Below, piece after piece: positions 33,950-46,700 of a DNA stretch of 64,000 bases. How positions within the stretch are numbered: position 1 is the stretch's first letter; each line of letters opens with the position of its first letter. A program made the position numbers and the translations under genes. Under the pieces are notes generated by a model, which searched no databases, was not told where the DNA came from, and saw only the letters and a list, made by a program, of their open reading frames with translations. Location of the stretch: positions 3,658,001 through 3,722,000 of the forward strand of contig CP099420.1 of assembly GCA_024114885.1 (NCBI GenBank), in the 5' to 3' direction. The stretch is from Septoria linicola (lineage: Eukaryota; Ascomycota; Dothideomycetes; Mycosphaerellales; Mycosphaerellaceae).

Positions 33950-34900
33950 CTTATAGAAAGGTATATTTCTTAAGGTCTATTCTCTTATAGATATACTCCT
34001 GTTTTAAGCTATCTAGTTCCTTAAGCTTATACGATATACCTCCTTATAATACTTTAGATACTCTAAAAGAGCCTTCCTATCTAAACGTAAGCTTATAAGA
34101 GAAGCTAGTTTTTAACTTAGAGTAGTATACTAATACGAGATCTCCTTTCTTTAGTATAGTAAGGTCTATATAACGATGTTTATCGAAGTACGCCTTGTTC
34201 TACTCTTAGAGACGCTATTAATATAGTCGTCCTTCTTCTATAGTCGTTTCTATAGCTTCTAGGGCTTGAGCTCGAATCGTAAGAAGCTCTACTCTAGTCT
34301 TAACCTTACTCTAATCTATAATCCGGAAGGTATAGTGTTCTAGTTCGATTAGTAGTACTACGTCACGCCTAATTATTACTTCCGACAGCGTTAGGCTAGT
34401 AGTAGAGACTATTATCGTTCTTTCTACTTATAATACTACTAGAATATAGTCCCTAATCGAATAAAGGCCGCCGTTAGAGAGCTTTAAGTAAGCGTCTAAT
34501 ATCGTCTTATAGCCGACTTTAACGATAGCGTTAGACTAAGAGTAGTATAGCGAGATATTAATACGCTTAATACTATACGATAGTAGTAGCTTCTCTACGT
34601 TACTAAGGTTAGTCTTATAGTTATCGAGGATAACTTCTATAGTAGCACCCTACTAGTAAAAGATCTCTTCCTATATAAACCTTACTATCTATACTAAGAA
34701 GATACTCTTCGCTAGGTACTAGAATATACGTACTTCTAGCTAGCGCGATAGAGATTCGCGTATAACTATTAACGAATAGTTCTTCGAGATATATAAGCTA
34801 TCGATATACTACTACTAGCCGACTATAACTTAGAGCGGGATTTATAGCTTTCTAGGTACCTATCTCCTATACCGAAGACTATAAATAGTATATTACCGAA
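33950..34900 (-). pseudogene. RIP-mutated integrase region, copy D
   Basis: The clearest part is the C-terminal module at 34,089-34,145, read on the minus strand as GDLVLVYYSKLKTSFSYKL and followed by a FR-EGSFRV strand. This corresponds to the end of gypsy integrases (GPY/F-type module). The catalytic core further upstream on the sense strand is too damaged for me to mark its residues. Confidence 0.6.
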
Positions 34901-35399
34901 TAGCGAGCGAGATTTAAGCCTAAACCCTATCCTACTACTATCGTTTCTAGATAAGATTATACGTCTATTTAGCGCTACGATAACCGTTCTTATAATAGTA
35001 TACCTTAATAATACGAGCTCGCGTTTTAGGTTTATTAATAACTCGCTATAGAGGTCTAGCTACTCGCTCTTAGCGCTAGAGCTAGTTGTTTTTAATATAA
35101 AACAGCCGACACTTCTTTCTTAACTACTTATACTCGTTATTAGAAACTCTTTTAGGTCTTTATATTCGTATAAGTATAAAAGCGATATTTATTAACTCCT
35201 AAGAGTAGATTCTATTAATCGTAGGTAGCTCGCTCTAAATCACCTATATAGAGAAAGCGTTAACGTAAAAGGTATCGAAGAATTACTTATTAATTATTAG
35301 ATCTACGTCTTCTTCCTATTCTATAGCCTCTATATCTTTAGGCGTAGTAGGCTTCCTTAATAACGAATCTAGAGCTATATACTTCTTACTAGGAATATA

Positions 35400-35850
35400 T
35401 ATAATATTAAAGTCGAAGAGGTAGATCTATACTAGCTAGCGCGTTATTACTATATTTAGTAAATTAGAGATAGCCTTATTAAGCTAGTAAATAAGGGTAT
35501 TTATATTAATCTCTAGTTAGAAGTATACTCTAAATAGCTATAGTTTTAGCTTCTTTAATACCTTTAGTATACTAAGGTATTCGCGCTTTCTAGTATCGTA
35601 CTTAACTTCTACTTAGTTAAATAGGCCGGACTTATATCGAACTAGATAGTAGAGAAGTAGCTCGTCTCGATTATATTAGGAAAGCGTATATCTCTAACCT
35701 TTACTACTCGAATCTACGCCTATAATAATAAGTCCTACCCCTTCTCTATAGTTAAGAGTAACTAGGGCTAGGACTGAAACTAGTACCTTTAAGACGACGT
35801 CTTTAGCTAGTTAGTATTCGGTAGTCTATTAAAACTTAGTATCCTTCTAT
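35400..35850 (-). pseudogene. RIP-mutated RNase H region, copy D
   Basis: Minus-strand reading of about 35,580-35,642 gives VRYKSGLFN, a stop, then VEVKYDTRKREYL. This is the pattern that follows the RNase H active-site strand in fungal gypsy elements. LFDFNIIYI and the region before integrase follow. Confidence 0.65.
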
Positions 35851-36900
35851 AAGAGTTTAAATAGCGGAGTAAGGATAATCGTGAAACCTTTAACCTAGAC
35901 GCGGTAGTACGTAACTACGTCGAGGAAGATTCGAACCTCCTTCTAATTTTCTAGCGTCGGCTATTTCTTAATCTTCGCTACTCTTATAAAGTCTAGATAG
36001 CGACTATCGATACTAGTAAGGTAACTAACGATTACTAGTTATTCGTAATAGAGCTATAGCTTATTAAAAGCTATAGTTATATTAGCTCGTTCTATATTAT
36101 AGAGAACGTCGTCTATAGCTATAATATGTTTAATAACGTAATAGTAGAGGCTAGGTTTAACCTCTTTACTATCGTACTTCGTCTTAGGCCCTTTAATACC
36201 GATATTATTAAGGAACGGCTATACCTTATACGAGATATACTCTATAAGTACTTGATTAATAATATAAACGAACTAGGTAACAGAATTCGTAGCTCCTTAC
36301 AGTAACGTTGTCTACTATAATAAGCCTAGTAGTAAGTCAAAGCCTATAAGGTCTCTATATAATTTATCGAGTAGGATTTAGTTATATCTAGAGAAGATAT
36401 TAACTAACGAGGCTAGCGCGTAACCGGTAAAGTCCTTAGAGAAACCCTTAGCGTTAGGTAGTAAGTTCGAATCTCTTATAGTAACTTAATTAAACTTCTA
36501 AGCTACGTTAATTAACTAATACTTCTTTAGCTTACCTACCTCTATCTTCTTACTAATAAGGAAGTATAGGTTTTAATAGGCACTATAGTATAGCTTAAGA
36601 GTTCTAGCTTAGATTCGTTGTCTTAGTATATCCTCTACGATATATCGTAGCGATAGGTTTAACTTGAAGCCTAGATACTACTATAGCTTATAAGAAACTA
36701 TCTAAATCTTCTATAGTAGAGTAATATTAGGATTAATTCAGCCTAAATACGTAAAGTCCTACGTAAAGGTAGCTTCTCGATTCCTTAGTATATAGTATAG
36801 TAAATCCAGCTCTTTTAGTAGTAGTTCTATACTAGGTTTGAACTTTATAAGCTATTTAGGCGTTAGGCGTAATCTAGGCTCGATCGTCGAGAACCTCTTA
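35850..36900 (-). pseudogene. RIP-mutated reverse transcriptase region, copy D
   Basis: Minus-strand 36,215-36,171 reads FLNNIGIKGPKTKYD. In the fungal gypsy group I recall, the first part is FLDD-GVKGP, so both catalytic aspartates appear as asparagine (GA to AA type change). Further along are HIIAIDDVLYNIERANITIA and FLDVVTYYRV-VKGF, the connection segment. Edges are approximate. Confidence 0.7.
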
Positions 36901-37741
36901 GTTAAGTACTTACTATTATAAGGTCTAGTACTAGGTAGCATAGCTACTTCCTTCTTAATATAAGTCCGTCGCTAGTCCTTTAATCCGCTAGGGTTTAAGC
37001 TATTAGTTATAGTAATATCGGCATTTACTAGTTTAATCTTATTAGTAACTCGCTTATAAAGAGTATAGGCGCTAATATAATTATCTAGCTTCCGCTACCC
37101 TATAGCTTCTTTATTACAAGCTTTCTCTACTACTATATTAATAGCGGCCGAGATAACGTACGTCTCCTCGCTAAGCTTGTCGTCTACTTTATCGGAGATA
37201 ACCTCGTTATAGGGTCTAGGTTCTTAGATAGCTAGCTCCGCCTCTCTAAGCTTCCTACGGGTAATTATCAAGTATTCGCTTCTATAATTTAAACCCTAGC
37301 TCGATTAAGACACTAGTATAGTATCGTTAAAACTGTACCTAATACCCTAGTATAAGTCTCGCTCGCTAGTACAAGCTAGCTTAGCTTCGCTAGTAGCTAG
37401 TAGAAGCTTCTTAAGTCGACTATTTTAGCTAAATTTAGCGATATTACCTTTAACGGCTACTACTACGAGATAGTCGTACTATGTTTAAGTCTAGCTATAA
37501 TTAACCTGTCTTAATAGTTCGAGCTACTATCGTAGAGAGGTGCTTTGTCTAATTAAGTCCGCTATAAAATAGTCTCTAAAGTAGATTACCTTTATATATA
37601 ATAACTACTACGTAAGGTAGTTAAAGACTTGATTCTCTAGGAGTTTAGAGCTATTAGTAACTATAAACGAATACTAGTACTAATCGCTTATCTATCTATA
37701 CTACTAGTATAGTTTAAAGTATAGTATAGGAGGTATAACGT

Positions 37742-37764
37742 AATTATCGTTTAAAAAGGTAACT
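37742..37764. repeat. Imperfect palindrome copy 2 in element D
   Basis: AATTATCGTTT / AAAAAGGTAACT lies between the protease and RT blocks. Copy F has the less mutated AAAAAGGCAACT at about 56,613-56,635. Confidence 0.5.
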
Positions 37765-38299
37765 ATAGAACGTTCTACTAGCTAACCTCTCTAAGTAGAG
37801 TTTTTACCTCTAACTACTAAACCTTATACGGAAAGGGTAGTAGAAGCTTGAAAAGCTTATAATCCCTCTCTCTACTCCTCGCTATTATAAGATCTAGAGT
37901 CCTCGATAGTATACTCTATATTCTTTAGCTAATAATTATTAAAAGTCAGAGTTCGGACACTAACTTCTACCGAACCTAGACGCGATATACGTATTAGAGC
38001 CCCTACTAAACTCGTGCCGTCGACTAGAGCTAGTTCCTCGGCACTCTAGCTTTTCCTAGTACCTATTCTATAGTATATATATTACTATAGCTATTAAAGC
38101 CTATAAATATAATAATACGACCGTCTAGAGTACTAATTAAGCCCTCCTAAGAGCTATTATCGTAGTTCTTAGAAGCTAGGCGTACCTGTCGTATCTATAG
38201 TCGGCTAAGTAAGATTAGGCTATTCGCTAGTAAGACTAGAAATAGTATAGTAACTCTTACGCTAAAGGTATCGATTAATACTTCTAGGTAGTACCTAAC

Positions 38300-38470
38300 G
38301 AAAGTAACCTTACCTCCGACTCCTCCTATAGTAATATTACTAAGAGGGGTTATACTAACTTAAAGCTTCTAAACGTATTCGATCGGTATAATTATTAACT
38401 TAGCCCCCTCGTCGATTAAAGACTTATAAGCTATTATTCGAGAGCTGTACTTTATAGGCACGTAGATACT
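38300..38470 (-). pseudogene. RIP-mutated aspartic protease region, copy D
   Basis: Minus-strand reading at about 38,375-38,430 gives LIDEGAKLIIIPIEYV, where the D-x-G triad of a retroviral-type protease is still visible, followed by ITIGGVGGKVTF. Confidence 0.55.
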
Positions 38471-38999
38471 TAGAATAATCTAATAGATATTATTAAATAA
38501 TAGGAGGATATTATTAGTCTACTCGTAAAGCTTAGAAGTAGGCCTAGGTTTTACTATATTAATCGCCGTAGTAGTAGCCTAGAAGGCCTTGATATCGGTC
38601 GCTAAAATAGCTTTTATTAGCTTCTCTACTATATCGTAGAAGGCTTTAGATAGTAAGGAATATACGCTAATCTTAGCTCTACTACCTCTATTCGTACGCT
38701 TCTTTACCTAGAGCTTATTAAGCTTCTTACGTAGATCTGTATTATTTAGAACACGACCTTATAAGGAATACGACGCTCGCTCGCTATAGAGAATAATCTC
38801 TACTAAGCTTAACTAGACCTTAGATTCGAGTATTTTGTCTATCTAGAAGACGTTAGCGTTATTATTAGCGTACGTAGCTCGAAGGTAGTTATCTACCTAC
38901 TTTGTCTTTAGAGGCTCTTTTACCTTCTTTCGCTTTTAAGTATACGTAGGAGCGACTAGAACTAGTAGACTATTTAGGTAGTCGTATATCTACTTATCC

Positions 39000-40850
39000 T
39001 CGACCTTATCGTTATTACGTCCTTAAGTTTAAGAATCCTCTAACTCTCCTATATCCGTAAGGTAAGAAGCTAGCTAGTTTTTATCTTTAACCTCTTTAAT
39101 ACGAGAGTAACGATAAGCGCGAGTTCTTATAGCTATAGCCTAGGTCGTAATCTACTTCTATACTCCTATTAGCTATCTTCTAACTAGACGAGAAAGGTTC
39201 GGGTTCCGTTTTGTCTTTACGCTATCTCTAGCTACGTAGGCGCTAATTAGATCGTCTTAATCTTTCTACGTAATAGAAGCGACTTAACTAATATTAATAG
39301 GACCGTCGATACTAGCTGCCTTGTTCGCTATCCTCTACTAGCTCGCTCTTAGCGTTAATAAACGATCTATATTTTCAAGATTAATCTTTCCGTAGCGCTA
39401 CTCTAATACTTCTATTAATACGAATAGCTTTAGTAGTTCCTTGTCTTAGTAGTACTATATCTTTTCTATACCTAGGCGAGGCGTTCTATAGTATATAATA
39501 CTAGTCTTTAGATCTCTATATATTAAGCCCTTAGTCTCGAACTACTATAGATACTCGTAGTTTATAGCTATATAGCCTTCGAGTCTATATATCTAATAAC
39601 CTAAAATCTTTAGAGCGATCGCTATATAGGCCTTAATTATTAACCCGTTATCTATCGTAGCTAAGTTAATCGAAATCTCCTAGCTATAAGTAGGCCTTAG
39701 AATATATAGATAGTCGTGATCGTAAGACTTCGCCTACTATCCTATCGACGAGCGTAGTAGCTATAGGCCTCCTTCTTCGAGTCGACGAATTATAGCGATT
39801 ATAAGGTCTTATATACTAGCGGTAATATTATCGACGCTTACTAGTTTATAGCCTTTATAGACTACTGTTTCTCTAGCCTTGAACTTAGAGTTTAGTCTTA
39901 GAGCGGACTTCTTTACTACTTTATATAACTACTAGACATCCCTACCGCCTTCGTTATATACTTCTAATTTAAAGTCCTTATTACTATTAATCTAACGCTA
40001 GGCTATCTTTAAGAGCTTACTATAATCTAAGTTACTATTATTAAGGTCTAACCTAAGATAGGCCTAGAGCCTCTTACCGAAGCGGAATAGTAGGCCTCGT
40101 ATAAATAGAAGAGTACGAGAACGCTCGTCTATATATAAAGTAGGTATAGTATTAGAGTAGAGTATAAACTACCTTAAGTACTCTAAGAGATTATTATCCT
40201 CGCTATAGTCGACCTTATAAAGGTTTTCTATATAGCGGCGGTTTCTAAGTATATATATACTATCGTACTTTCGGTACTCCTTAATAATAGATTCCTTAAA
40301 CTTAGCGTAGTCTCGATTATAGAAACTATTAAGGCGCTAGTATCGTCTACGTTAGACGACTATAACCTAAGTAAGTAACTTCTTATAAAGCTATTTATTA
40401 TTATTAATAAGTAGGATAGTATAGTTACTATATAGTACTTTAAAACGCTTAATGTACTCGGTTACGTTCTCTCTATTAAAGAAGGGATTCTAGTCCGAGC
40501 TAGGTATTAGCGGAACCTAAGCGACAATTATCTTCTAGCTTTAGGTTACTTAGATAGTCTCTATAAGTAGCTAGAACTACGCCGTAGATAGTCTACTATT
40601 TAAGTTTAGTTCTTAAAAGGTATTAGCGTTAGGGTTAAGGTTATTACCTCCTTAGTCCTTAGCTTCTATAGATATATCGTTATCTAGTAGAGAGAATAAA
40701 GTAAAAGCGGGTAGTAGCTTTACTAGTAATCTCCGAATTTGCTTATTAAGCTAGTTAGATAAGCTACTATCTAGTATTATAGGCCGGCTAGTAGATACTA
40801 ATTCACTTATAGAGCTCGTTCGAAGGTATTCTAAGAGTATATTATACTCT
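39000..40850 (-). pseudogene. RIP-mutated Gag region, copy D
   Basis: This is homologous to the Gag of copy B (plus strand, 23,650-24,895). Minus-strand reading near 40,490-40,440 gives NRENVTEYIKRFKVLY. The zinc-knuckle region could not be identified with confidence after RIP. Confidence 0.6.
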
Positions 40851-40878
40851 TCTTAATTAAGGTTTTTAAATAAAATAT

Positions 40879-40901
40879 AGTTATCGTTTAAAACGATAAC
40901 T
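40879..40901. repeat. Perfect palindrome copy 1 in element D leader
   Basis: AGTTATCGTTT-AAAACGATAACT is a nearly perfect inverted repeat in the leader just upstream of Gag on the sense strand. F has the same at about 59,752-59,773. Confidence 0.65.
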
Positions 40902-41601
40902 AAAAAACAAGGGTCTAATATTTTATTAGCTATCTAAAGGTAAATCGTTAATCTTTTCTTATAATACTAGGGCTATATTAATTGTGCCTAATAAGTAAGG
41001 TATATCGTGTCGTATAGTTCGACCGTTTATAGCTAGGCGCGTCTATCTTACTTATTCGGGTAATCTACTATATAACTATAGTAGTATAATATTACGTTAG
41101 CCTATACTATATACTAGGTCTAGGGCCTTAGACGTAATTAGTGTCCTTAGCTAAACGATTAGCGTATAACGCTATACTAGGGCTTATTCTAAGCGATCTA
41201 TATACTAGAGGATACGAGATTGCCTAGATAGGTCTAGCCTATCCTATAGCCTCTACGCTATCTAAACGAGAGCGTTTTTACGCTAAACTAGGGTCTAATC
41301 GAAGACTATTATAGGTATAGAGACCTCGAGTAAATCTCTAATATAGTAAGTCGCCTTACTATCTATACGATAATTACTAAATAGATCCGTACTAAGGAGT
41401 ACTAGAGGTTTATAACTTTTCTAGGTTAGAGCGATATCTATATTCTAGAGGCTTCTACGTTATTATAGCCCTTTAAGTCGCCTCTTACGTAGGCTCCTTT
41501 AGGCCTCTTATTAATGTTTATAGTATATTAGTTCTCGCTTTAAGGCTACCTTCTACCCTCCGCGCTTCTAGTCCTAGTATAAGAGAGAAGAGATAGCTCT
41601 A

Positions 41602-41614
41602 CCTTCGGCTCTAT
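41602..41614 (-). promoter_or_regulatory. Candidate primer-binding site, copy D
   Basis: Immediately inside the 5' LTR the sense strand reads ATAGAGCCGAAGG. TAGAGCC could be RIP-mutated TGGAGCC, complementary to a tRNA 3' end (...GGCUCCA). B and F keep the same block. The tRNA is not identified. Confidence 0.4.
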
Positions 41615-41894
41615 TAATAGATAATAACTACTCTAATACTAACTTTCTAGGCAGGTATAAGAGTAGTCGCTATAGAATAAGACCTATTTAGAGAGTAATA
41701 GTCTTGTAATACGTATATTAACTAGTAGTAACGAGCTTAAAATAGTAGCTCTAGGACTAAGAGCCTTATACTAGGACCGTAGGACATTAAATTAATTAAG
41801 TAGAGTAAACATTGCTATCTTAGAAACGAGCTACTACCTTGCTTTTATACTAAAACTACTAAGCACGGCATGTAGGTAGGCCTTTGCCTTACTA
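41615..41894 (-). repeat. 5' LTR of copy D
   Basis: 280 bp, TAATAG...CTTACTA. It is followed directly by the CTAC duplication and the resumed copy C. Confidence 0.85.
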
Positions 41895-42796
41895 CTACTT
41901 ACGTATATAAATAGCTATATAGCGTTACTAGGTAGTAACGAAAGATAAGAACTAAACTTAATAGAAATAAGGCTCTATAGTAATTAATTAATAGTTAATA
42001 AAGAAGAAGAGATCGTTTAGAGCGCGAAAGTAGTCTAATTATATACCTTATTATAGTAGCGTAACTACTATTAGGATTAGGAGTCTATATACGAGACTTA
42101 GTTATATAAGGTTTTAGTTATTATTTAAAAAGATAACTAAAAGTTTATTTTACCTTAACGCTTCTATAGCTATTATATACTACTAACGCTACTACTAACT
42201 ACTATAGTATATACCTTACTATTACTAATAAGGACTAAGACTTAGATACTATCGTCGTTACTCTTATTAACTTAAAAGAGTCTTATTTTTATATATCTAG
42301 TCGACTTACTAGATCGTACTTTCTATATCGTAAGAGACCGCTAGCGCTATAATTAATAGCTAGAAAGGAGCTATTAGAGCTGTTATTACTAAGAATTTAA
42401 GCTTCTCTATCTTTATATAGGCTAAAAACCTTAAACTTTAAGAATTCTCTATTAGAAACTAATATTTTTAGCGATTTCTTTAGTTAGGCAAAATTTAGTA
42501 GTAAAAGGACCTTTAGAATAGAAAATCATTATCTTACTTTACTAATTAGTAATAGAAAAGAGCTCTAGAAAGGTAGATTATAGTACTAATCTTAGAAATC
42601 GCTAGTAGAAAAAAGCTTTAAGAGTATAAGTCTAGCTTAGATTTTAAGACCTAGTAGTAGAAAGTAGCTTAGAATAGCTAACTTTTATAGCGATAGTAGG
42701 CTTAGAACTTAGAAAAAGGAGTAGGATAGTAGATTAGCTAGTAGATATAAAATCTATATTTAAAAGTTAAGTTTAGAAGAGTAACTAGCTATATAG
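41895..42796 (-). mobile_element. LTR retrotransposon copy C, continued
   Basis: This resumes copy C with the CTAC target duplication and matches D 32,402-33,312 (spacer). It is cut at 42,796 by copy E after ...GCTATATAG. The rest lies beyond 64,000. Confidence 0.8.
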
Positions 42797-43076
42797 TAAT
42801 AGATAATAACTACCCTAATACTAACCTTCTAGGTAGGTATAAGAGTAGTCGCTATAGAACAAGACCTGTTCGGAGAGTAATAGTCTTATAATACGTGTAT
42901 TAACTAGTAGTAACGAGCTTAAAATAGTAGCCCTAGGACTAAGAGCCTTATACTAGGACTATAGGATATTAAATTAATTAAGTAGAGTAAATATTACTAT
43001 CTTAGAAACGAGCTACTACCTTGCTTTTATACTAAAACTACTAAGTATAGTATATAGGTAGGCCTTTACCTTACTA
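42797..43076 (-). repeat. 3' LTR of copy E
   Basis: 280 bp, TAATAG...CTTACTA, followed by ATCCTCCCTTTCTT, the complement of the polypurine tract. Confidence 0.85.
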
Positions 43077-43519
43077 ATCCTCCCTTTCTTAGTATCTAAC
43101 TAGATACCTAACTACTCGTAGAGCCTTCTTAGAATTACTTAAAACTAGCTAGTTTTCCTATTAAAGTCTATTAAACTTTCAATTAGAGGCCTATTAAATA
43201 GTTACCTTTTCTAACGATAACTACTAAAAACACCTTCTTAGATCCGATTATTATTCGCTAGACGCTACTCTTCTACTATATTCTTAGAGATCTCCTTAGG
43301 AACGGCGCCTCTCTTCTTTAATACTAATACTTCTAAGTTACTATCTACGCTTATAAAACTAGCTTCGCTAAATATATACTCCTTAATATCTATAGCTATA
43401 GCGTAGGTAGTATCGAATTAAGCTTTAGCTATAGTCTACTATTTAGCTATATAGATCTTAAACTCCTCCTTACTTATACTAAAGAGCTTCTTTATTTCTA
43501 TACTTACTACCTAATCCGC

Positions 43520-43702
43520 CTATAGAACTCGGCCTACTAAGGTATCGGAAATCGGGCTTAGGCTAGTTAATAGTACCTTAGTAGCGAAAGGTTTTATTAC
43601 TCGTATAGGGTATATAGTGCCTAAAGCTATAAAGGGTATTCGTTCGCGATAGAGATATACGCTATAGACTATAGAAACGTTAATACGATTACTATTAGGC
43701 AA
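43520..43702 (-). pseudogene. Longest surviving open piece of the extra block, copy E
   Basis: Sixty codons remain open in copy E (MPNSNRINVSIVYSVYLYRE and IPFIALGTIYPIRVIKPFAT). Copies D and F keep similar readings at 29,400-29,582 and 48,250-48,435. It is a fragment of the extra downstream block, not a gene. Confidence 0.55.
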
Positions 43703-46700
43703 CTTATCTAATACTTAACTATTAGGGTAGGCTAGAAACACTATTAGAATTATATAATACTTTTCGTCTATACGAGTATACTACTAAGGGAGGTAGGAGT
43801 ACGAAATAACTAGCGAGCCTATATTAGTATAAGGGTTCTTCTAACTAAGGTTAAGGTTAGCTTTTATATCGTTAGTAATTACTAGAGCTATAGTCTCGAC
43901 GAAGCCTATACTATAGCTTTACTTATTAGAGATAATACGCCTCGCTAGCTACTTTGCCTCCTTAGAGTTAAAGAGCCTATTACTAACTATGTTAGAGGTT
44001 AGTAAAAGTCGTCCTCTATCGCTAGTATCGTCTAGAGAGATCGTAAACTAAACCTAATTAAGGCCCTTCTCCTTAAGTAGTATATTCTCGTTCAAGGCGA
44101 TATACTAGAAGCCGTTAGAGTAGTTAGAACTAGCCTTATCGTCGAAGATATAAAAGGTAGTAGATAGGTAGGCTACGTATTTAATAGTCGTATACGGAGT
44201 AGTAACTAGCTAATATAGCTATAGTAGAGGATACTAGCGAAGAAACTATTAGGATAGCGAGTACTATATACTACAAGACTAACTATACTAACTAATAGCT
44301 ATATTATACTATCGATATACTATAAACTCCTACTATATAGCTTCGAGTAAGGAGCCTAGAATCTAAAATAAGCCTCTAGTAGAAAGAGAATAAAAGAGGA
44401 AGCCGTAGTCGGTCTAGGTACCCTTATTACTATCGTAGTCTAAGAGCTCTTAAGCCTTCTAATAGACGTTAGAAGTAACTTTCAAGTCTACCTCGGTCGT
44501 AGAGAACTAAAAGGGTCCGAGGTAGCTTCTACCTACCTTACGTATTAGAGCGTTAATATCGTCCTCTAGTTCCTAAGTATTAGTACTCTTCTTACTACGA
44601 CGAGTGCGTCCTATAGGCTTAGAGAAGAAAGTATTCGCTTCTAGCTTAAACTACGTCTAGTTTTAAGCGTTCTAGGCGATAAGGGCTTAGAGATTAGCTA
44701 TACTATCTATCTAAATAATACGCTAGTAGAGAGTATACGTTACGTTAGCTATCTTTAGTAGCTTTAAACCTATAGTATTACCTATCTTAGCTATATATTC
44801 TTTATAAAGAGGCTAGCTAAGGTATAGAAGAATATTAATTAAAACGTAGCTCTTAGTTACTTTCTTCTTCTCCTAGATATTATCGACTTCTTTAAGAGCT
44901 CTACTAACGATTACCTAGTAGTAGACTTCAGAGGTAATACTATCCTTTATATAAGCCTAGTAGCGTAGATTAGGCTCTAAGTCGCTCTCTAGCTTAATTC
45001 TACTATTATCTTCTAGTACGATTAGTAATAGGCGTTACGGACCTAGTAGCGGCTCTATCGTAGGTAGTACTTAGTCTTATATAAGATCGCTATTACCTAA
45101 AGTACTTAGTATAGGAGAAGTTTCGATCGAGGTAATAATAGTTTCTCTAGCGCGAATTCTAGTAAGCCTCTCGCTTTTATAAAGGATAGGCGTAGGCTTC
45201 TTCGTAGAGCTTAGCGTTAACTTCTCTAACTAAGCTTTTAGCCTCTATATAGTACTAGGCGATATAGAATCTCTAGGACGAGGCTCTAGGGTTATAAGTA
45301 AATTACCTTCTCTTTCTTAACTAGAGTTTCGAGTAGGACTAGATAAGGATAGGCCCTTAGGCGTAGAGGAAGAGAGTCGTCTATTAGATCTTAGATTTCT
45401 AGAAGGAGGTAATAGTCTATAGGATATTAAGAGCTATCTCTCTACTATCGGAAATATATAGGTCGGTTCTTCGAAGGCCTCTCCTTTAGTAAGCTTAACT
45501 ATAAATCCGTACTAATTAAGTCTATAGCCTACCTCTAGGCGTGCTTCTCTTATCTTATAGCTAAATATATTAACCTACGAGAGCTCCTCCTTAAACTTGT
45601 TCTAGTAGCGTCTTCTATCTAAGTTCGTATTAATAAAGCCTAAGCTCTACGAGCTAGGAGTCTTCTTACTTCTCTATAGCTAAAAATACTAGCTATAAGA
45701 GAATATATTCGCTACCTATTAATAGAAACGATCTTACTTTTACTACGCTAAGAAGACCTAGTCTTTAGGCTCGCTCTTTTTAAAGGCGTCTTTATACTTA
45801 TTTAACTATTAACGAAGGTTCCTAAGTATCTCTTTATCGTATAAGATTTAGTTAAGGAAAGAGAAGTTTTACTTATACCTAAATTCTATATATAGCTACT
45901 ACTAAATCAAGTTTCTCTCCTTTACTAAGTCCTAGCCTTCTTAGCGTATCTTCTTTATATTATCGCGCTTTATACTCTACGCGTTAAGGTACTTTAGTAA
46001 AATCTTAGTTAAGAGGCGTTTAAAGAAGTTAAATATACTAATCTTTATCCTATCGTTTACTTCCTCGACTTACTTAAGTACTAAGTCGACGCTCTCCTCT
46101 TAGTCTTATAGTGTCTCTAGCGATAGAATAGCTTTAGTAGTATTATTAAGGTTCGTTATACCTATAAGAGATCTACTTAAAGGCTAGAAGCTAACGATAG
46201 AGCCTTTACGATTAATATAAGCAAGCGCTATACCTTATATAGAACTTAAAGAAGCTATCTTTCGTCGTTTCTTTAGAGACTCTTATCTAAGTAGTTCTTA
46301 TATAGAACTTCGAATAGGTAAGGTAGAAGGCGAAAGCGCTAGTCTTAATAAGCGTTTAGGCGTTAAAGAACGCTAGAAAGAGAAAGTCTTGTTCTTTATA
46401 CGCGATAAGGAAAGAGAACGTCTTTAAATAGTCGTGTTAGCGGCTTAGAGCGATATAAAGCGCGTGACTAGTAATAAGTTTTCTATTATATTAGTTACTA
46501 CTTACGTATATAAACAGCTATATAGCGTTACTAGGTAGTAACGAAAGATAAGAATCGAACTTAATAGAAGTAAGGCTCTATAGTAACTAAGTAATAGTTA
46601 ATAAGGAAGAAGAGATCGTTTAGAGCGTAAAAGTAGTCTAATTATATACCTTATCGTAGTAGCGTAACTACTATTAGGATTAGGGGTCTATACGCGAGGC

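Larger units (their letters stand above)
28661..41894 (-). mobile_element. Complete LTR retrotransposon copy D (Ty3/gypsy type), 13,234 bp, RIP-inactivated
   Basis: It is bounded by 280-bp LTRs (28,661-28,940 and 41,615-41,894) and flanked by the target duplication CTAC (28,657-28,660 and 41,895-41,898; ACTAC if the terminal A is counted). Sense is minus. The polypurine tract adjoins the left LTR and Gag lies near the right one. Sense order: Gag (about 40,850-39,000), protease (about 38,430-38,370), RT (36,250-35,850), RNase H (35,850-35,400), integrase ending about 33,950, spacer, extra coding block (about 32,000-29,100). The order protease-RT-RNase H-integrase defines Ty3/gypsy. All blocks are full of TAG/TAA from C-to-T changes. 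It is inserted in copy C. Confidence 0.85.

Noticed and set aside
41615..41894. Solo LTR interpretation of this copy (and of 60,486-60,765)
   Set aside because: Matching target duplications pair them with the LTRs at 28,661 and 47,534, so they are ends of complete elements.
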